Part shown: positions 33,061 to 40,370 of the stretch, piece by piece
Position numbering within the stretch: position 1 is the stretch's first letter
How the letters are laid out: the number at the start of each line of letters is the position of its first letter
Origin: an uncultured Caryophanales bacterium
GTDB taxonomy: Bacteria; Bacillota_I; Bacilli_A; RFN20; CAG-826
Direction: 5' to 3'
Length of the DNA stretch: 44,498 nt
NCBI GenBank assembly: GCA_947164155.1
Contig: CAMUVS010000001.1
Span: 1 to 44,498, forward strand
Translations under genes and position numbers: made by a program
The notes under the pieces: generated by a model
What the model saw: only the letters and a program-made list of their open reading frames with translations
The model's database searches: none
What the model was told of the DNA's origin: nothing

Positions 33061-35388
33061 TTATTTTTTTAATTCTTTAAGTCCTTTTAAGATCTTTTCT
33101 GGAGTAATTGGAAGAGTGTGGACTCTAACTCCAGTAGCGTTATAAATCGCGTTACAAATGACTGCTGGCGGGGTATCAATACCAATTTCACCAACGGACT
33201 TTGCACCAAATGGACCTGTAGGTTCATAAGAATCTGCAAATTCACTTGTTAATTTATGAATTTCTTTATGGGTTGGGATGTGATAACTAAGGAAGTTATT
33301 AGATAATAAATTACCTTTCTTATCGTATTTTACATCTTCGTAACACGCCATACCTAAACCTTGAACAATACCACCTTCAACTTGACCTCTAGCAAGCATT
33401 GGGTTAATGGTGGTGCCACAATCAGTCACAGTGACATAATTTAAAACTTCATATTCGCCAGTTTCTAAATCCACTTCTACTTCCGCATAGGCTGCCATAA
33501 ATGGAGGCGGAGAAACGTGACCAAAATAAGATTCAGTCACACTAGCTTGATGTAAGTTCTTGTTATATAACCATTGAACCGATAAATCATATAAGGAGAC
33601 GGTCTTATCTTTACTTGTAAAGATCTTACCATCAAATTCAACATTTTCAGGTTTTTCTCCGAGATATTCTGCTGCTTCTTTAATAAGTCTTTCTCTCATC
33701 TTAATTGCCGCTCTCCATGCTGCATTACCACTAATATAGGTGGTAGAGGAAGCATAAGCGCCACAATCAAATGGAGTTAAGTCTGTATCCGAAGAATAGA
33801 CCAAAATATTATCCACTGAGGTTTGTAATTCTTCAGCGACGATTTGGGCAATTAAAGTATCACTACCTTGACCAATATCAGTGGCTCCAACAGTAACGTT
33901 ATAGCTACCGCCATCATTGAGTTTAATAGAACAGCTACCCATATCCATAAATGGAATACCACTACCTTGCATAGCAATAGCCATGCCGTATCCTCTAACT
34001 TTAGTGTCGCTAACTTTCACTCTTGGCCAATTTTTATTCCAGTTAATTAATTCCGCACCACGCTTAATACAATATGGAAGTTTACAAGATTCCATAATCA
34101 TCGCAGTACCTTTAGTACCTTCACCCATAATCTCAAAGATTGGGGAAGTTTCTTTTTCTTTCATGGAGTTCTTTTCACGGATTTCTTTTGGATCCATGCC
34201 AAGTTTTTCCGCTAGGATATCGATTGTGGACTCTAAAGCATAGTTGCCTTGAATCGCACCGTATCCTCGATATGCTCCGGCTGGTACGTGATTAGTGTAA
34301 ACCACTCTTCCACCAAATCTCACCGCATCAACTTTATTATATAAAGGTAAAACTTTACTACCGACAATCATAAAGACGGTTAAAGCATGCTCTCCATAAG
34401 CACCAGTGTCACTTAAAGAACGACAATCAATCGCATTGATTCGACCATCTTTCATCGCTCCAATTCTCATTTGAATACGCATTGGGTGACGAGTGTAAGA
34501 TGCCCCAAAGACTTCTTCTCTGGTATAAACTAATTTAGAAGGTAATCCTGTTTTTAATGTCGTTAAAGCACAGAACATTTCTCCGTGGAACGCTTGTTTT
34601 CCACCAAAGCCACCACCAACACGAGGTTTAATAAATCTAATTTTAGAAACTGGTAAACCTAAAGTGGTTGCCATAATTCTTCTCATATGGAATGGAGTTT
34701 GAGTAGAAGAATAAATGACTAAACGATTATGCATATCAAGTCTAGCGTTACTAGAGTGAGTCTCTAACATCGCATGAGCTTGGGCTTGAGTATAAAATGT
34801 TTCATCTACTACAACATCAGATTTAGCAAGTTCTTTTTCTACATCACCAACATGCATCTCGTAACTAGCTGCGACATTCTTTTTAGGATCAAATCCAATT
34901 GGGAACATCTCTTTAATGCCGTCTTCTGGATGGATAACTGATTTATTTTCATAAGCAGTTTCAAAATCTAAAACAGGTTCTAAAACTTCATATTCGACTT
35001 TGATTAATTTAAGAGCGTCTTCAGCGACTCTTTCATCAATGGCCGCGACCATTGCTACTTCATCGCCTACGTATCTTACATATTCATCTAAAATGAACTT
35101 ATCATGTGGAGATGGTTCTGGATAGCCTTGTCCTGCTCTAGAAAAGGAGACATGAGGGACATCTTTATAAGTAAGAACTAACGCTACTCCATTTAATTTT
35201 TGAGCTTCACTCACATCAATAGATTTAATATGAGCAAAAGCGTGAGGAGATCTTAAAATCTTAATCACTAAAGAATTTTGTTCGGCTAAATCATCAGTAT
35301 ATTTGCCTTTACCTTGCATTAAGGCTTTGCCATCAAGGGAATGAGTTTTGTTATTAACAACTTTCATATTTTTCTTATCGATAGCCAT
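33061..35388 (-). CDS. Molybdenum hydroxylase A, Mo-cofactor catalytic subunit
   Basis: 775 residues, full length for the XDH/aldehyde oxidase Mo subunit. Motifs: 'RVGGGFGGKQ' with Q265 at the place of bovine Glu802, 'AGAYRGYG' with R374, and catalytic E734 in 'GPFGAKSVGEIG'. The catalytic Glu is present but the purine-binding Glu is Gln, and the Phe of RGFG is Tyr, so its substrate may differ from that of enzyme B. Related to XdhA/XdhD of the E. coli cluster. Two-base gap to the 2Fe-2S gene upstream and one-base gap to hyuA downstream. Cofactor processing may use the MocA-like protein at the head of the operon. Confidence 0.9.
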   Translation of the reverse strand: MAIDKKNMKVVNNKTHSLDGKALMQGKGKYTDDLAEQNSLVIKILRSPHAFAHIKSIDVSEAQKLNGVALVLTYKDVPHVSFSRAGQGYPEPSPHDKFILDEYVRYVGDEVAMVAAIDERVAEDALKLIKVEYEVLEPVLDFETAYENKSVIHPEDGIKEMFPIGFDPKKNVAASYEMHVGDVEKELAKSDVVVDETFYTQAQAHAMLETHSSNARLDMHNRLVIYSSTQTPFHMRRIMATTLGLPVSKIRFIKPRVGGGFGGKQAFHGEMFCALTTLKTGLPSKLVYTREEVFGASYTRHPMRIQMRIGAMKDGRINAIDCRSLSDTGAYGEHALTVFMIVGSKVLPLYNKVDAVRFGGRVVYTNHVPAGAYRGYGAIQGNYALESTIDILAEKLGMDPKEIREKNSMKEKETSPIFEIMGEGTKGTAMIMESCKLPYCIKRGAELINWNKNWPRVKVSDTKVRGYGMAIAMQGSGIPFMDMGSCSIKLNDGGSYNVTVGATDIGQGSDTLIAQIVAEELQTSVDNILVYSSDTDLTPFDCGAYASSTTYISGNAAWRAAIKMRERLIKEAAEYLGEKPENVEFDGKIFTSKDKTVSLYDLSVQWLYNKNLHQASVTESYFGHVSPPPFMAAYAEVEVDLETGEYEVLNYVTVTDCGTTINPMLARGQVEGGIVQGLGMACYEDVKYDKKGNLLSNNFLSYHIPTHKEIHKLTSEFADSYEPTGPFGAKSVGEIGIDTPPAVICNAIYNATGVRVHTLPITPEKILKGLKELKK

Positions 35389-35390
35389 AA

Positions 35391-35840
35391 TTATTCCTCC
35401 TTAAGGTAGGCCTTAATAGCTTTTAATTGGCTATGAAGTCCACTGCAGCGGCATAAATTGCCAACGATATAATCATTAATTTGTTCATCAGTTGGATTTT
35501 TAATATTTTTCTTTAAAGCATAAACCACTAAAGCGTATCCAACATTACAGAAACCACATTGATCCGCTCCTTCTTCTGCGAAATGATAAGCGATTTTAGC
35601 AGCTTCTTCTTGTATACCTTCTATGGTAGTGACGTGTTTATTCTCAATAGAGGCAGTAAGAACACTACAAGACATTACTGGTTTTCCTTCTAATAGAAGA
35701 GTACAACTACCGCAAGTAGATTCATTACAACCAACTTTAACAGATTTAATTCCATGACTTCTTAAGGTCTCGGATAAATATTCATCTGGTCTTACATCAT
35801 ATGACACTAAAGTGTCATTTAAATAAAATTTCACTAACAT
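35391..35840 (-). CDS. Molybdenum hydroxylase A, 2Fe-2S subunit
   Basis: 149 residues with eight cluster cysteines: 'VGCNESTCGSCTLLLEGKP' plus VMSC, and 'DQCGFCNVGY ... GNLCRCSG'. The first motif reads CNESTCGSC instead of the usual CGEGxCGAC, a variant that marks it off from its paralogue in enzyme B. It passes electrons from the Mo site to FAD. The start codon overlaps the stop of the FAD-subunit gene by one base, so translation is coupled. Confidence 0.93.
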   Translation of the reverse strand: MLVKFYLNDTLVSYDVRPDEYLSETLRSHGIKSVKVGCNESTCGSCTLLLEGKPVMSCSVLTASIENKHVTTIEGIQEEAAKIAYHFAEEGADQCGFCNVGYALVVYALKKNIKNPTDEQINDYIVGNLCRCSGLHSQLKAIKAYLKEE

Positions 35841-36622
35841 TATTTATTGACCTCCTCAAGTCCTCTTCTCACGTAGACTTTTGCTAAGTCAACACGATAC
35901 TCTTTAGAGGCATCTTTATTATCCATGAAGGAAAGTTCTTCAACCGCTAATTCAGCAGCGTGAGCAAAATCTTTACCTCCATTATTTAAATATTCCATCG
36001 CTTTATAGCTTCTAGCGGCGACCATTGGTCTAGCGCCAACTACGACGCGATATTCTTTATTAACTTTAGCGACTGCAATATTCACAATTGGGAAATCTAA
36101 GGCGGTAGTTTTTACTTTCTTGAAGTAACCTTTTCCTTCGCCCTTTTTAATATGAATAGCCACTAAGATAGCGTTTAATTTGCCTTTATAGTTTAAGTAT
36201 TCTTCTAAGTTCATTTTTTGAGCAGGATAGAATTCTAATTCAACATCATAAGGAAGTAATCCAGTAATCACATCAGAGAAAGGATATCTTCCCATGATTG
36301 ATCCTCCAATAGTAGCGAGGTTTCTAAAATTCACTCCCATCACTTCTCTCACTGCGAATGCAGGTGCGCCCGCGAATAAAAAAGAAACGATTTTGGAATC
36401 TTCAAAATCACGTTGAGTAACCATTGACCCAACAACTACTTCATCTTTAGTTTCACTAATCTTATCCAAACCAAGTTTCGATAAATCAATTAAAGAGTCG
36501 TAACTTTGACCCATTTTTTTCATCCAAAGTCCACCAGCGAGAATCGCATTTTTTGGTGAGGCTTGAAGTTTTTGATAAGCATCTTCTAAAGAAGAGGCTC
36601 GGTAGTATTCATTAACTTTCAT
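35840..36622 (-). CDS. Molybdenum hydroxylase A, FAD-binding subunit
   Basis: 260 residues. FAD motifs 'NAILAGGLWMKK' and 'RNLATIGGSIMGRYPFSD' are recognisable but depart from the AGGTDL and GNI forms in enzyme B. A CO-dehydrogenase flavoprotein-like C-terminal domain follows ('YFKKVKTTALDFPIVNIAVA'). With the next two genes it forms a complete FAD, 2Fe-2S, Mo set, the opposite gene order to enzyme B. Ribosome binding site AAGGAGAT; 10 bases after the MocA-like gene. The short length and the changed loop may mean a different electron acceptor. Confidence 0.88.
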   Translation of the reverse strand: MKVNEYYRASSLEDAYQKLQASPKNAILAGGLWMKKMGQSYDSLIDLSKLGLDKISETKDEVVVGSMVTQRDFEDSKIVSFLFAGAPAFAVREVMGVNFRNLATIGGSIMGRYPFSDVITGLLPYDVELEFYPAQKMNLEEYLNYKGKLNAILVAIHIKKGEGKGYFKKVKTTALDFPIVNIAVAKVNKEYRVVVGARPMVAARSYKAMEYLNNGGKDFAHAAELAVEELSFMDNKDASKEYRVDLAKVYVRRGLEEVNK

Positions 36623-36632
36623 ACTATCTCCT

Positions 36633-37184
36633 TCATAAAATATTCAAACTAGAAAAATCTAAAATATTATTTAGATTCATACTTATGTTTTTGTCTTCAA
36701 CAACTATTATTTCACATTTTTTGCTGTCGCGAAACATTTTTAGATTATTATCTAATCCAAAATGTAGTAATTCATCTTTATATTTTTTAGATATATAAAG
36801 GGGATGACCTTCTAAATCTCCACATTTTGGATATCGAATTTCTCCTTTTCCCTCTAAGATTTTTTTAAAGGTTTCTTTTTTAATAAAAGGACAATCTCCT
36901 GGGATAACCATAAAGTCGTCTTTAGTCTCTTTTACCCCGGTTAATACACTAGAAAACATTCCTAGTTCATAATCTTTGTTATAAACAAAATCAACATTCT
37001 CTTCTTTTAAAGCTTCTCTAATTTCTTGATCGTATTTCCCAGTGACCACGATGATTCTATTAACAAATGGTCTTACACTTTGGATGGTGTACCAAAGTAA
37101 TGGATGCCCTTTATAATCTAAAAGCATCTTATTAGCGCCCATTCTTGTGGACTTGCCACCGGCTAAGATAATGCATTCCGCCAT
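36633..37184 (-). CDS. mocA: MocA-like molybdenum cofactor cytidylyltransferase, first gene of purine operon
   Basis: 183 residues of nucleotidyltransferase fold: 'ILAGGKSTRMGANKMLLDYK' (NTP loop), 'VIPGDCPFIKKET' (metal-binding Asp) and 'GHPLYISKKY'. This matches the MocA/YgfJ group that attaches CMP to the molybdopterin cofactor of XDH-type enzymes; MobA would attach GMP. It fits the two hydroxylases downstream. The ATG at 37184 has no ribosome binding site. A TATAAT -10 lies 6 bases before it with TTGATA 18 bases further up, so the 15-gene operon message is probably leaderless. Confidence 0.85.
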   Translation of the reverse strand: MAECIILAGGKSTRMGANKMLLDYKGHPLLWYTIQSVRPFVNRIIVVTGKYDQEIREALKEENVDFVYNKDYELGMFSSVLTGVKETKDDFMVIPGDCPFIKKETFKKILEGKGEIRYPKCGDLEGHPLYISKKYKDELLHFGLDNNLKMFRDSKKCEIIVVEDKNISMNLNNILDFSSLNIL

Positions 37185-37190
37185 GAGATA

Positions 37191-37220
37191 ATTATATAAT
37201 TATAATTAGCCTTTTATCAA
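37191..37220 (-). promoter_or_regulatory. Promoter of the purine operon, placing the start at the mocA ATG
   Basis: Minus-strand TTGATA (37220-37215), 18-base spacer, perfect TATAAT (37196-37191), then 6 bases and ATG. Predicted start is the A of the ATG. There is no room for a riboswitch or attenuator between promoter and gene, so regulation must act on the promoter. Confidence 0.65.
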
Positions 37221-37230
37221 TAAAGACAAA

Positions 37231-37257
37231 CAAAAACAGCCATTTTGGCCATTTTTG
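37231..37257 (-). terminator. Terminator after yoeB
   Basis: Stem caaaaa..gcc / ggc..tttttg with two mismatches and a 5-base loop, followed on the minus strand by a T-rich run (TTTGTCTTT). It insulates the toxin operon from the purine promoter immediately downstream. Confidence 0.6.
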
Positions 37258-37258
37258 T

Positions 37259-37519
37259 TTACTTTTCATAGTGTGTCCACATTCTAGCAATAATTACTAC
37301 GTTTTCTTCTTTCCTAATTTCGTAGATTAATCGATGTTGAACATTAATTCTTCGAGAATACATATTCCTAACACCAATTAATTTTTCATACTTCGGTGGA
37401 TTCTGGAATGGATTATTTTTTAATAGTTCTACAAGCGCCTTAACTTTCTCTACCAGGGCTGGATATTGCTTTAGCTTTTCATAATCAGAATAAGCCTGTT
37501 TAGAAAATACTACTTCCAT
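37259..37519 (-). CDS. yoeB: YoeB-family toxin mRNA interferase
   Basis: 86 residues. E45, R63 ('SRRINVQHRLIYE'), H83 and Tyr84 ('MWTHYEK') match the catalytic Glu46, Arg65, His83 and Tyr84 of E. coli YoeB, so the toxin looks intact. It cleaves mRNA in the ribosomal A site when freed from its antitoxin. The start overlaps the yefM gene by 10 bases. A terminator follows at once. The 'TPF' of E. coli is 'NPF' here. Confidence 0.93.
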   Translation of the reverse strand: MEVVFSKQAYSDYEKLKQYPALVEKVKALVELLKNNPFQNPPKYEKLIGVRNMYSRRINVQHRLIYEIRKEENVVIIARMWTHYEK

Positions 37520-37755
37520 GGGGGTTCTTTAATAAATTCGCTTGTAGGAGTATTGTTGATTTCCTCCAAGGATTCATAAACACCATCGATTCCAGCAAGA
37601 TAGAGAGACTCGATTAGACTATTATAATCATCTTCGCTGAGCATAATGACATTTCCGTCTTTTGTACTAATGTTTATCACATCATTATAATTTATGCATG
37701 ATGCTGCCAATTTATACAAATCTGCTCTTGCATTGCTGATATTAGTATTTACCAT
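37510..37755 (-). CDS. yefM: YefM/Phd-family antitoxin
   Basis: 81 residues. N-terminal 'NTNISNARADLYKLAASCIN' is the Phd/YefM DNA-binding fold, followed by 'VINISTKDGNVIMLSEDDYN' and 'SLIESLYL'; the acidic C-terminus (EFIKEPPWK) binds the toxin. It neutralises YoeB and represses its own promoter, in which two CGTACG palindromes lie between -35 and -10. Ribosome binding site AAAGGAGAG. First gene of the pair. Confidence 0.92.
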   Translation of the reverse strand: MVNTNISNARADLYKLAASCINYNDVINISTKDGNVIMLSEDDYNSLIESLYLAGIDGVYESLEEINNTPTSEFIKEPPWK

Positions 37756-37776
37756 ATTTGTCTCTCCTTTGATGTC

Positions 37777-37805
37777 ATTATATCGTACGAGTTTTCGTAC
37801 GTCAA
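37777..37805 (-). promoter_or_regulatory. yefM-yoeB promoter with two operator palindromes in the spacer
   Basis: Minus strand TTGACG (37805-37800), 17-base spacer, perfect TATAAT (37782-37777). Two CGTACG palindromes at 37784-37789 and 37796-37801, 12 bp apart centre to centre, lie between the elements. YefM of E. coli also binds paired palindromes with a GTAC core (TGTACA), so autorepression by steric block is likely. Confidence 0.75.
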
Positions 37806-37821
37806 TAAGAATGAGAACAAA

Positions 37822-38574
37822 TTATTCTTTAAAATAACGATCGTTTCTTCTTAAAACAAACCAATAAATTAAGAAAGTATAAATCGCTAAAACTAAAGCA
37901 ATAACAACCGCGGTTAAATAGAAAGCAAAATTAGAAGTTACACAGCCCATGTATTGATATAAAACTGTGTTAAATAAATTAAAGGCAAAATGAACAAAAA
38001 TACAAATTGGTAAAGAATAAGTATATTCATATATAAATCCTAAAAGGATTCCTAAGCCAAAACTATACGCGACTTGAATTAAAACAGTTACTAGCCCATC
38101 CACTGTGGAGATGTTGACCATGTTTAACAAGTGGAACAAAGCAAAAATTGTTGCCCCATAAAGGATTCTTTTTATTGAACCTACTCTTACTAATGCACTT
38201 TGAATAAATAGTCTAAATAGAAATTCTTCTACTACCGCTCCTAAGAAGTGAAGGATGATAAATAAAGATAAATAACCACTAGTCATAGTTGTCCCAGTTG
38301 TTTGAGCGCCATCTAAACCAAAAGCAATCAAATTAGAGAAACAGGCTAATAAAAATGGGATAAATAATAACGCTCTTTTGAGATTTTGAAATTTAAAAAT
38401 ATTTACTCTATTAACAAAACAAATATAAATGTAATAGAAAAGAATAAGTAATCTCAAAGAGATTTGAATTAATAATTTATATGTTGCTTCAATTCTAAAT
38501 AAGTCGACTGGAAAAGCCGCAACAAAGATAAAAAGTAAGGCAAAGATTAATAAATCAGAAAATCTAAATTTCAT
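37822..38574 (-). CDS. CPBP-family intramembrane metalloprotease
   Basis: 250 residues, about seven membrane segments. The CPBP/Abi motifs are in order: 'AVVEEFLFRLFIQSALV' (EExxxR), 'FALFHLLN' (FxxxH) and 'FVHFAFNLFN' (HxxxN). Such proteases cut within the membrane; roles include processing of prenylated proteins, bacteriocin immunity and stress signalling, none of which can be chosen here. The start overlaps the lgt stop by 11 bases, so the two are co-translated. Any link to processing of the many lipoproteins or of the double-glycine peptides at 1678-2276 is speculative. Confidence 0.88.
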   Translation of the reverse strand: MKFRFSDLLIFALLFIFVAAFPVDLFRIEATYKLLIQISLRLLILFYYIYICFVNRVNIFKFQNLKRALLFIPFLLACFSNLIAFGLDGAQTTGTTMTSGYLSLFIILHFLGAVVEEFLFRLFIQSALVRVGSIKRILYGATIFALFHLLNMVNISTVDGLVTVLIQVAYSFGLGILLGFIYEYTYSLPICIFVHFAFNLFNTVLYQYMGCVTSNFAFYLTAVVIALVLAIYTFLIYWFVLRRNDRYFKE

Positions 38575-39319
38575 CTTTTACAAACACTTTCTTCTTATAT
38601 AAATATATTAACAAACCCGCCCCTAAAAATAGAACGATACACCAATATTGAGAAGGTGATAATCCGACTAATTGTCCTCTTTCATCTCCTCTAAAAAATT
38701 CAATAACGAAACGGAATATAGAATAAGCGAATAAATATATAACCGCTGTGTAATTTGTATAGTGTTTAAAGGCGAAAACAAGTAGGAACGCCCCTAAAAT
38801 GAATAAAAATGTCATCTCAATGAGCTGAGTTGGTAGGTGCTCTCCAATACCTGGAAAATTAATATCTAGATGAGTGTGAGTGGTAATGCCGTAACAACAT
38901 CCACTTAAAAAACAACCAATTCGACCAAACCCGTGTCCTATAGCGACACACCCTGGGGCAATCACTAAAATCTTTTTAAATATTGGAGGATTATTTCTTA
39001 AGTAATAGAAGCGGTACGTTAATATAAAGGCAGGGATACCAAACACTAACCCTCCATAGAAAGTCATCGCCCAAGTCCAGTGTGGGGACAGTCCATTTAT
39101 AGAAGCTTTTATAGCTTCATAAACATTCTCCACTAAAATAGCGAAGATAATTCCGACAATAACAGTAACAATAATAACAATTGATAAATCTAAAAATGAT
39201 TTCTTTTCTACTCCATTTTTCGCTAAATAGATAAAGAAAATCACGCTCGCGGCGATCACTCCAAGAATGATCATCACGACCATAGAAAATCCATCAATTC
39301 CAAATAAATTTGGGTACAT
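38564..39319 (-). CDS. lgt: Prolipoprotein diacylglyceryl transferase (Lgt)
   Basis: 251 residues, seven membrane segments. Lgt signature 'HGFGRIGCFLSGCCYG' near residue 127, then 'HLPTQLIEM', and the C-terminal 'FVIEFFRGDERGQL' and 'SPSQYWC'. It transfers diacylglycerol from phosphatidylglycerol to the lipobox cysteine of lipoproteins; six such proteins are coded in this window. The sequence 'RIGCFLSGCCYG' is of the Cys-rich variety also found in Lgt paralogues, so a second genomic Lgt may exist. No ribosome binding site: TAATAT lies exactly 6 bases before ATG 39319, again a leaderless layout. Divergent from carbamate kinase. Confidence 0.8.
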   Translation of the reverse strand: MYPNLFGIDGFSMVVMIILGVIAASVIFFIYLAKNGVEKKSFLDLSIVIIVTVIVGIIFAILVENVYEAIKASINGLSPHWTWAMTFYGGLVFGIPAFILTYRFYYLRNNPPIFKKILVIAPGCVAIGHGFGRIGCFLSGCCYGITTHTHLDINFPGIGEHLPTQLIEMTFLFILGAFLLVFAFKHYTNYTAVIYLFAYSIFRFVIEFFRGDERGQLVGLSPSQYWCIVLFLGAGLLIYLYKKKVFVKDEI

Positions 39320-39397
39320 ACGTTTATATTACTATTTTTTGTTTATTTATTCATTATTATCTATAAAGGGTATATTATTTTCTCGAGGTAAAAAGAA

Positions 39398-40315
39398 ATG
39401 TCTAGATATGTAGTTAGTTTAGGCGGTAATGCTTTAGGTAATAACGCCGAAGAACAAAAAGTTTTAGTGAGCAATGTTGCTAAATACATTGTTAAACTTA
39501 TGAAGGACGGTCACGAAGTGGTTATTGTCCATGGTAATGGACCACAAGTAGGAATGATTAATAATGCTTTTACTGACGCTAAAAGTGTTCCAGATATGCC
39601 GTTCCCAGAATGCGGAGCAATGTCACAAGGCTATATTGGTTTCCACTTACAAAATGCATTACAAAATGAATTAAAAGCTCAAGGTGTAAAAAGAAATGTC
39701 GCTACAGTGGTCACTCAAGTTGTTGTAGACAAAAATGACCCACTATTCCAGAATCCAAGTAAACCAGTCGGTGGATTCATGTCAAAAGAAGAAGCTGAAA
39801 AAGTTGCCAAAGAAAAAGGTTGGACCGTTAAAGAAGACGCTGGTAGAGGCTATAGAAGAGTAGTTCCTTCCCCACTTCCAATTGATATTGAAGAAAAAGA
39901 AGTTATCTCTCAATTAGTGAAAGCCGGTAACGTTGTCATTTGTGCTGGTGGAGGCGGTATCCCTGTTATTAAAGAAGGAAATAAACTTGAAGGTGTTGCT
40001 GCGGTTATTGATAAAGACTACGCTTCCGCTTTAGTTGGTGAGCTTGTTGGAGCAGATTACTTAGTAATCTTAACCGCTATTGATAATGTTTGTATCAACT
40101 ACAAGCAACCAGATGAAATCAAATTAAAAGATGTTTCTTTAGAACAAATTAAAGAATATTTAAAAGGTGACTATTTTGCTAAAGGTAGCATGTATCCAAA
40201 AGTAAATGCTTGTGTTAAATTCCTAACTAAGTGTCCAGGAAAGAAAGCCATTATTGCCGCTTTAGAAAACGCTGAAAAAGCGTTCGAAGAAAAAAGCGGA
40301 ACAATTATCAAATAA
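39398..40315 (+). CDS. arcC: Carbamate kinase
   Basis: 305 residues, the family length. 'VVSLGGNALG' at the N-terminus, 'VIVHGNGPQVGMI', 'GRGYRRVVPSPLPIDIEE', 'ICAGGGGIPV', 'AVIDKDYASALVGELVGADYLVILT' (in part: VIDKDYASALVGE) and 'GSMYPKVNACVKFL' are carbamate kinase hallmarks. It makes ATP from carbamoyl phosphate and ADP, the energy-yielding step for the YgeW product. No arginine deiminase or catabolic OTC gene is nearby, which supports this role (YqeA in E. coli). Ribosome binding site GAGGT, 10 bases before the ATG. It stands alone on the plus strand, divergent from lgt, with a terminator after it. Confidence 0.93.
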   Translation: MSRYVVSLGGNALGNNAEEQKVLVSNVAKYIVKLMKDGHEVVIVHGNGPQVGMINNAFTDAKSVPDMPFPECGAMSQGYIGFHLQNALQNELKAQGVKRNVATVVTQVVVDKNDPLFQNPSKPVGGFMSKEEAEKVAKEKGWTVKEDAGRGYRRVVPSPLPIDIEEKEVISQLVKAGNVVICAGGGGIPVIKEGNKLEGVAAVIDKDYASALVGELVGADYLVILTAIDNVCINYKQPDEIKLKDVSLEQIKEYLKGDYFAKGSMYPKVNACVKFLTKCPGKKAIIAALENAEKAFEEKSGTIIK

Positions 40316-40330
40316 TACAAAACAAACAAA

Positions 40331-40355
40331 AAAAGAACTCTTTAAGAGTTCTTTT
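40331..40355. terminator. Bidirectional terminator between arcC and lipoprotein gene
   Basis: Perfect 10-bp stem (aaaagaactc / gagttctttt) with a 5-base loop and T-rich flanks on both strands, between two convergent genes. Confidence 0.9.
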
Positions 40356-40370
40356 AATTTTTATGTAATT

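Noticed and set aside
37185-37258. Purine riboswitch before the purine operon
   Set aside because: The predicted transcript starts at the ATG and the gap is filled by a promoter and the yoeB terminator; no aptamer-like pairing was found.
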